Assembly (NCBI GenBank): GCA_009835515.1
Contig: VXXH01000693.1
Coordinates: 1-9,857, forward strand
DNA from: Candidatus Poribacteria bacterium
Lineage (GTDB): Bacteria; Poribacteria; WGA-4E; WGA-3G
Reading direction: 5' to 3'
Length of the DNA: 9,857 nt
Shown: one piece after another, positions 6,328 to 9,857 of the stretch
Layout of the letters: every line of letters begins with the position of its first letter
Numbering within the stretch: position 1 is the first letter of the stretch
Notes under the pieces: model-generated
What the model was told of the DNA's origin: nothing
The model's database searches: none
Seen by the model: only the letters and a program-made list of their open reading frames with translations
Program-made: the position numbers and the translations under genes

Positions 6328-7374
6328 ATGGAACAATGGATTGAACATCTTATTATTGGATTACCGAGTCTGGTTCTTTTTCTGATAATTGTGGTGACGC
6401 TTTACACACTCGGTAAAGGCGCAGACTGGCTTGTTGATGAAGCGGTTGCGCTTTCAACACGGTGGGGTTTAGGAAAAGCCGTCATCGGTGCGACGATCGT
6501 GAGCGTCGGCACGACAACCCCAGAGGCAGCTGTCTCTGTTCTCTCAGCGATACAAGGAAAACCGGGGCTTGCACTCGGTAACGCCGTCGGCTCAATTATT
6601 TGTGATACGGGACTTATCATCGGCTTGGCATCTCTAATAGCACCGTTACCGCTTAACCGTCAGTTGGCATCACGATTGTCAAATGTGCAAGTAGGTGCTG
6701 GCATCCTCCTTGTGGCGGCCTGCTTTCCGTGGGCATCTCCGACGAAAGTTTTTACGCAAGGTGGTGTTTTGGCACAACTCGTAGGTGTTGTGTTCGTAGT
6801 GCTGCTGGGATTGTATATTTGGCAGTCTATTCGATGGGCAAGTTCGATGCCGTCAGATACTGAAGACACAGAAGACACAGAAGACACACATGCTGAGGAA
6901 GGTAATGCCTTCGGGATACTTGCTAAACTCATCGGGTCAATCGCTATTATTGTTGTCTCTGCACAGATATTAATTCCAGTCGTGAGCGTCATGGCGGAAC
7001 GGATTGGGGTGCCGAAACATATTATTTCGGCGACACTCGTTGCGTTCGGTACATCGCTCCCAGAACTGGTGACGGCAATAACAGCAGTCAGACGTGGACA
7101 CGGTGAGTTGGCAGTCGGTAACATTATCGGTGCGGATATCCTGAATGTGCTTTTTGTTGCCGGTGTCTCGGCTGCTGCCACACAAGGTGGACTACAGGCG
7201 GATGGACAGTTCTTTCAGTTCTTGTTCCCAGCGATGCTGTTTATCTTGATCGTCTTCCGATGTGGTATCTTCGTGTCGGGTGACCAGTTGAAACGTCCGT
7301 TTGGGATCGTGCTGGTTGCCACATGGCTTTTGGTGACGATTCTAAGTTATGTGCTCTCAATTGAGATGCATTAA
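6328..7374 (+). CDS. Sodium/calcium exchanger family (CaCA) membrane protein
   Basis: This 348-residue protein has the two inverted alpha-repeats of the cation/Ca2+ exchanger family, which swaps Ca2+ against Na+ or H+ across the inner membrane. Repeat 1 has VSVGTTTPEAAVS (E66) and GNAVGSIICDTG (84-95). Repeat 2 has VAFGTSLPELVT (E246) and GNIIGADILNV (264-274, D270). The second repeat is canonical. In the first, the position aligned with D270 is I90 and an acidic residue, D93, sits three residues later. A cytosolic linker (about 172-193) between the halves is strongly acidic, with DTE repeats. ATG 6328 is chosen because AAAGG lies eight bases upstream and the membrane segments begin right after it; the longer TTG start at 6253 adds an unlikely N-terminus. 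It lies 116 bases after the secreted-protein gene. The ion specificity is not certain. Confidence 0.9.
   Translation: MEQWIEHLIIGLPSLVLFLIIVVTLYTLGKGADWLVDEAVALSTRWGLGKAVIGATIVSVGTTTPEAAVSVLSAIQGKPGLALGNAVGSIICDTGLIIGLASLIAPLPLNRQLASRLSNVQVGAGILLVAACFPWASPTKVFTQGGVLAQLVGVVFVVLLGLYIWQSIRWASSMPSDTEDTEDTEDTHAEEGNAFGILAKLIGSIAIIVVSAQILIPVVSVMAERIGVPKHIISATLVAFGTSLPELVTAITAVRRGHGELAVGNIIGADILNVLFVAGVSAAATQGGLQADGQFFQFLFPAMLFILIVFRCGIFVSGDQLKRPFGIVLVATWLLVTILSYVLSIEMH
6862..6888 (+). repeat. 9-bp in-frame tandem repeat (3 copies) in the exchanger linker
   Basis: GAAGACACA is repeated three times exactly, encoding three EDT units in the acidic loop SDTEDTEDTEDTHAEE (residues 176-191). Being in frame with a 9-base unit, its copy number could vary without disrupting the protein. 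Confidence 0.85.
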
Positions 7375-7379
7375 ATAGT

Positions 7380-7492
7380 TGTCGGTTATCAGTTGTCAGT
7401 TACAAGAGGGTTGGGATAATCATAGAGTTTCCTCTTTCTGAAAACTGAAAGGTTTTTCGTAGAAAAATCGAACCGATAACTGATAACTAAAG
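7380..7492. repeat. Period-7 palindromic intergenic element, copy C
   Basis: The left arm has heptamers TGTCGGT (7380-7386), TATCAGT (7387-7393) and TGTCAGT (7394-7400). The inverted right arm has TCTGAAA ACTGAAA (7437-7450), a hairpin with stem GGTTTTTC/GAAAAATC and loop GTA (7451-7469), then ACCGATA (7472-7478), ACTGATA (7479-7485) and ACTAAAG (7486-7492). The block order equals that of copy A, but the hairpin stem sequence is different. The element begins 5 nt after the exchanger stop codon and ends in the promoter of the next gene. No coding capacity is visible in the 183-base spacer. Confidence 0.65.
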
Positions 7493-7508
7493 TATGTGAT
7501 TGTATAAT
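7480..7508 (+). promoter_or_regulatory. Predicted promoter of the PhyH-family gene, -35 inside repeat copy C
   Basis: A perfect TATAAT (7503-7508) is preceded after 17 bases by CTGATA (7480-7485, 4 of 6). The -35 hexamer is part of the ACTGATA heptamer of repeat copy C. Transcription would start near 7515, giving a leader of about 43 nt. Confidence 0.5.
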
Positions 7509-7542
7509 TCCAAGTTTTGACGAGTATTCAATAAGTTCCTTC

Positions 7543-7550
7543 AAAGGAGG
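7543..7550 (+). promoter_or_regulatory. Strong Shine-Dalgarno site of the PhyH-family gene
   Basis: AAAGGAGG ends seven bases before ATG 7558. It is by far the best ribosome-binding site in the window, and it fixes the start codon. Confidence 0.85.
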
Positions 7551-7557
7551 TACGATA

Positions 7558-8739
7558 ATGAGTAACGATCAATCACCTGAGAAAGAAGTCTATCGCGCCC
7601 CGGCGTTTGCTGATTTCAAACCAGAACTTTCGGCACCCGGAGCTACACCTGAAAGACTGGAGCATTTAAGGGAACACGGTTTCGTGATCATCAACGATTT
7701 TGTTGACAATCCATGGATTCCGACGCTTCGGGAGGCAGGGCGTCGCGTTACGCAAGCGTGTGCCCCAGAAAACGGTTACGATGTTATTGACTGCTCAAAG
7801 GGATACGTTCACCGCGCGGGTGAGAATGAACCGTGGGCAATCCGAGGCATAATCCATCCGGCTTTCAAAGAACCCGATTTCACTGAATTTTACGGGTCGC
7901 CAGATTTCACCGGCTTCGTCAAGGCGTGGTGCAGCGTGGAGCCTGAAGACCTTGTGATGACGAACATACTTCTTTGGTGCAACCCCCGGAAAAAAGAGAA
8001 CAGACTCGGATGGCACCGAGATGTGACATGGTGGGGTACAGGGGAAAGTTACTTCTCACAAGAAGACAACCGTGGAGACGGAACTGAGGCTTATTCGGAA
8101 GAGGTTGAGCGGATCCGTTGGAAAGAAATTCAGGAAGACAACGAGAAACGCATCACCGAACGGAACGGTGTCGGTATGTTTTTGGCACTCGCAGACGATG
8201 AATGCCATGAACTCGTTGTAGGGAGCCACAGCCGCTGGCGGACTCCACTTGAGCATGACGTGCTGCTCCCAAAATCTATGAAAGATCAGGGTGTCCCGCA
8301 TACACCGAGTTGGAACGGTGAGGATCCACTCCCTGGACAGGTCGCGATTCGGCTCAAGGCCGGCCAAGCCCTCATCCGTAACGGTGCAACGATCCATACG
8401 GGACATACCGTGCCAGAGCGCGAACGCAACACGCTATCCATCGGTTGGTCGAAGTGGGGCGGTCCCTCGGAGGCGGAGCCGAAGGTCGTTGATGCTCGAT
8501 TCGCGTGGCAACTGGACCCGGCTGTCCGTGAGGCACTTCCACATGAGTGGATGAAAACGGCATGGGATCGCTGGGCAGCAAACCATAAACTCGGTGATAG
8601 GCTTGAAGATCGCTATGCAGGCTTTGACATCCAACGTATCAAAGCGGGGGAAGTCGTCGGATGGCGGACTGAGTTAGAACGTCAAGCTGCCGCTGCAGGC
8701 GACGCGTGGGAACGGTATCAAACTGTGTCGGAATCGTAA
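7558..8739 (+). CDS. Phytanoyl-CoA dioxygenase (PhyH) family Fe(II)/2-oxoglutarate oxygenase
   Basis: This 393-residue cytoplasmic protein belongs to the PhyH branch of non-haem iron dioxygenases, which hydroxylate a substrate while decarboxylating 2-oxoglutarate. The N-terminal LREHGFVIINDFV (37-49) is the usual opening of the family. The iron facial triad is H153-R-D155 (LGWHRDVTWW) with H280 (ATIHTGH) as likely distal ligand; R290 or R288 in VPERERNTLS should bind the 2-oxoglutarate carboxylate. VVGSHSRWRTP matches the family GSH motif. Two additions make it longer than typical members (about 250-300 residues): a charged helix-like insert of about 55 residues after the HxD motif (EAYSEEVERIRWKEIQEDN and on), and a C-terminal tail of about 85 residues rich in W, R and E. 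The substrate is unknown; phytanoyl-CoA should not be assumed. It has its own promoter, a strong RBS and a downstream terminator, so it is probably monocistronic. Confidence 0.88.
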   Translation: MSNDQSPEKEVYRAPAFADFKPELSAPGATPERLEHLREHGFVIINDFVDNPWIPTLREAGRRVTQACAPENGYDVIDCSKGYVHRAGENEPWAIRGIIHPAFKEPDFTEFYGSPDFTGFVKAWCSVEPEDLVMTNILLWCNPRKKENRLGWHRDVTWWGTGESYFSQEDNRGDGTEAYSEEVERIRWKEIQEDNEKRITERNGVGMFLALADDECHELVVGSHSRWRTPLEHDVLLPKSMKDQGVPHTPSWNGEDPLPGQVAIRLKAGQALIRNGATIHTGHTVPERERNTLSIGWSKWGGPSEAEPKVVDARFAWQLDPAVREALPHEWMKTAWDRWAANHKLGDRLEDRYAGFDIQRIKAGEVVGWRTELERQAAAAGDAWERYQTVSES

Positions 8740-8755
8740 AGGCACAAAATGTAGA

Positions 8756-8790
8756 GGCGGATCTTCGGATCCGCCTTTTTTGTTTTTTTT
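8756..8790 (+). terminator. Rho-independent terminator after the PhyH-family gene
   Basis: A perfect 8-bp stem, GGCGGATC/GATCCGCC, closes a TTCG tetraloop (8756-8775). It is followed by 15 bases containing 14 T residues. It begins 16 nt after the stop codon. On the opposite strand no T tract follows the stem, so it should act only on plus-strand transcription. Confidence 0.93.
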
Positions 8791-8805
8791 CAGCCAACCG
8801 CCGAC

Positions 8806-8863
8806 CTCCTTCTGTAGGAGCAACACTTACCGACTGCTAAACGCCGATGACTGATAGCCATTA
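8806..8863. repeat. Degenerate period-7 repeat, copy D, overlapping a stop codon
   Basis: Plus-strand heptamers ACCGACT GCTAAAC GCCGATG ACTGATA GCCATTA run from 8829 to 8863, and the last includes the complement of the aldo/keto reductase stop. Upstream is a hairpin CTCCT-tctgt-AGGAG (8806-8820). Read on the minus strand it carries CTCCTACAG, the same 9-mer as copy B. Together with the terminator it accounts for the 121-base convergent gap. Confidence 0.45.
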
Positions 8864-9847
8864 AGCGGGAGGGGCGATGAGACGGACGAATGAACGTGAA
8901 ACCTCGTCCAATTCATCCCGCATTGCCGCATCGAGTTCCCAACCGACACCGCCGAGTGTATCGTCGAGCTGTTCAATCGTGTCGCTACCACTAATAGCAA
9001 CGGTAACTTCTGGATGCGACAACACCCACGCTACAGCAAGTTGTGCAGGCGTTTTGCCCAACTCTGCTGCGAGTCGCTTGAGCGTTGTTATTACCTGTCC
9101 GGTTGCGCCGCTCATCCGCTGTGAAAATTCTTCACGGAGGCGTGTTCCCCATAAAGTGCCTGCAGGCGGTGGTTCATCTGGTGAGTAGACACCACTTAAT
9201 AAACCAACTGCCAACGGACTATAACACATCACACCCAACCCTTCCTCACGCACCAAGCCGAACAGTTCGGTTTCCATATCTCGGTTTAGCAGGTTATACA
9301 TATTTTGAATACACATATAGGGTGTTGCGTTAATTCTATCCGCAATCCAGAGTGCCTTACACGCCTGCCACGCCTGATGATTACAGCAACCGATATAGCG
9401 GACTTTACCTGAACGCACGAGATCGTCCATAGCGCGAACGGTTTCTTCTTGCGGCGTCGTTTCATCGGGCGCGTGGATGAGATAAACGTCTATATGATCA
9501 GTGTTCAGACGCGTTAGGGAACGTTCTACCTCCCGCATGATATGGTAGCGCGACAAACCGGCATCGTTTGGGCCTGGACCGATTTGACTGAAAACTTTGG
9601 ACGTAATCACCACGTCATCGCGTTTGCCTTGAATCGCTTTACCGAGCACAACTTCTGAGCGACCAATGTTGGCGCGATCATCCATAGGTCCATAGATATT
9701 GGCACAATCAATGAGGTTGATACCAGAATCAATGGCGTGTTCAACCAACCGCTGCGCAGCAGCTTCGTCGCCTTGTCCTCTAAATCCTAAGCCTAAAGCG
9801 AGTGGACTTACTTTAACCCCTGCTTTTCCAAAATTGACATATTCCAT
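8861..9847 (-). CDS. Aldo/keto reductase
   Basis: This 328-residue, full-length (beta/alpha)8-barrel NAD(P)H oxidoreductase starts with MEYVNFGKAGVKVSPLALGLG, the usual start of this branch. The catalytic tetrad is complete: D47 and Y52 (IDCANIYG), K84 (ITSKVF) and H125 (YLIHAPD). GxxRSEVVLGKAI and the late cofactor-binding region AISGSDTIEQLDD are also family-typical. It most resembles the K+-channel-beta/YdhF-like reductases that act on aldehydes or sugars; the substrate is not predictable. ATG 9847 sits 10 bases from the window edge, so its promoter is outside and no clear Shine-Dalgarno is visible in the bases present. It is convergent with the PhyH-family gene. Confidence 0.93.
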   Translation of the reverse strand: MEYVNFGKAGVKVSPLALGLGFRGQGDEAAAQRLVEHAIDSGINLIDCANIYGPMDDRANIGRSEVVLGKAIQGKRDDVVITSKVFSQIGPGPNDAGLSRYHIMREVERSLTRLNTDHIDVYLIHAPDETTPQEETVRAMDDLVRSGKVRYIGCCNHQAWQACKALWIADRINATPYMCIQNMYNLLNRDMETELFGLVREEGLGVMCYSPLAVGLLSGVYSPDEPPPAGTLWGTRLREEFSQRMSGATGQVITTLKRLAAELGKTPAQLAVAWVLSHPEVTVAISGSDTIEQLDDTLGGVGWELDAAMRDELDEVSRSFVRLIAPPA

Positions 9848-9857
9848 AGATAGGTTT

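Noticed and set aside
6660..7181. Long minus-strand open frame (173 codons) opposite the exchanger gene
   Set aside because: Its product is low-complexity Ala/Thr/Ser/Pro-rich, it has no family motif, and it lies wholly antisense to a well-supported gene; it is a shadow frame.
7451..7469. Hairpin of repeat copy C as terminator of the exchanger gene
   Set aside because: The stem is AT-rich and no T tract follows on the plus strand; it is better explained as part of the repeat.

Overview
The window reads like part of the chromosome of an uncultivated, metabolically versatile Gram-negative-type bacterium. The best guess is a Poribacteria-like lineage or relative. This is inference from three things: the gene mix (phytanoyl-CoA dioxygenase, enolase-superfamily sugar-acid dehydratase, a large DUF6785/DUF6784-type membrane protein), the near-50% GC by eye, and the abundant period-7 TATCAGT/TGTCAGT intergenic repeats. 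No 16S, tRNA or other phylogenetic marker is present. Nothing indicates a phage, an IS element or a CRISPR array.

Layout. Positions 1-1178 (+) hold the 3' part of a D-2-hydroxyacid dehydrogenase. It is followed after 15 nt by a compact hicBA toxin-antitoxin pair whose two genes overlap by 4 nt. A convergent gene (1198-2340, -) encodes a mandelate racemase/enolase-superfamily enzyme with all metal ligands and the His-Asp dyad. A divergent intergenic region (2341-2632) holds repeat copy A and a good sigma70-type promoter for the polytopic membrane protein at 2633-4573 (+). Then come a repeat-bearing spacer (copy B) and a second promoter. They precede a secreted two-domain protein (4793-6211), made of a C39-peptidase-like domain with its catalytic residues lost and a LolA-like domain. 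A sodium/calcium exchanger family protein follows (6328-7374). Repeat copy C then leads into a promoter and a strong ribosome-binding site for a phytanoyl-CoA dioxygenase family protein (7558-8739), which ends at a textbook terminator. Degenerate repeat copy D and a convergent aldo/keto reductase (8861-9847, -) close the window.

How the genes may work together. The hydroxyacid dehydrogenase, enolase-superfamily enzyme, PhyH oxygenase and aldo/keto reductase would all fit oxidation, dehydration or reduction of sugar acids and related small molecules. They are not one operon, however, because strands alternate and several genes have their own promoter. The most original content is (i) a family of heptamer-periodic palindromic intergenic elements, two of which keep a short hairpin at the same place with unrelated stem sequences, and (ii) the protease-dead C39-like plus LolA-like exported protein.
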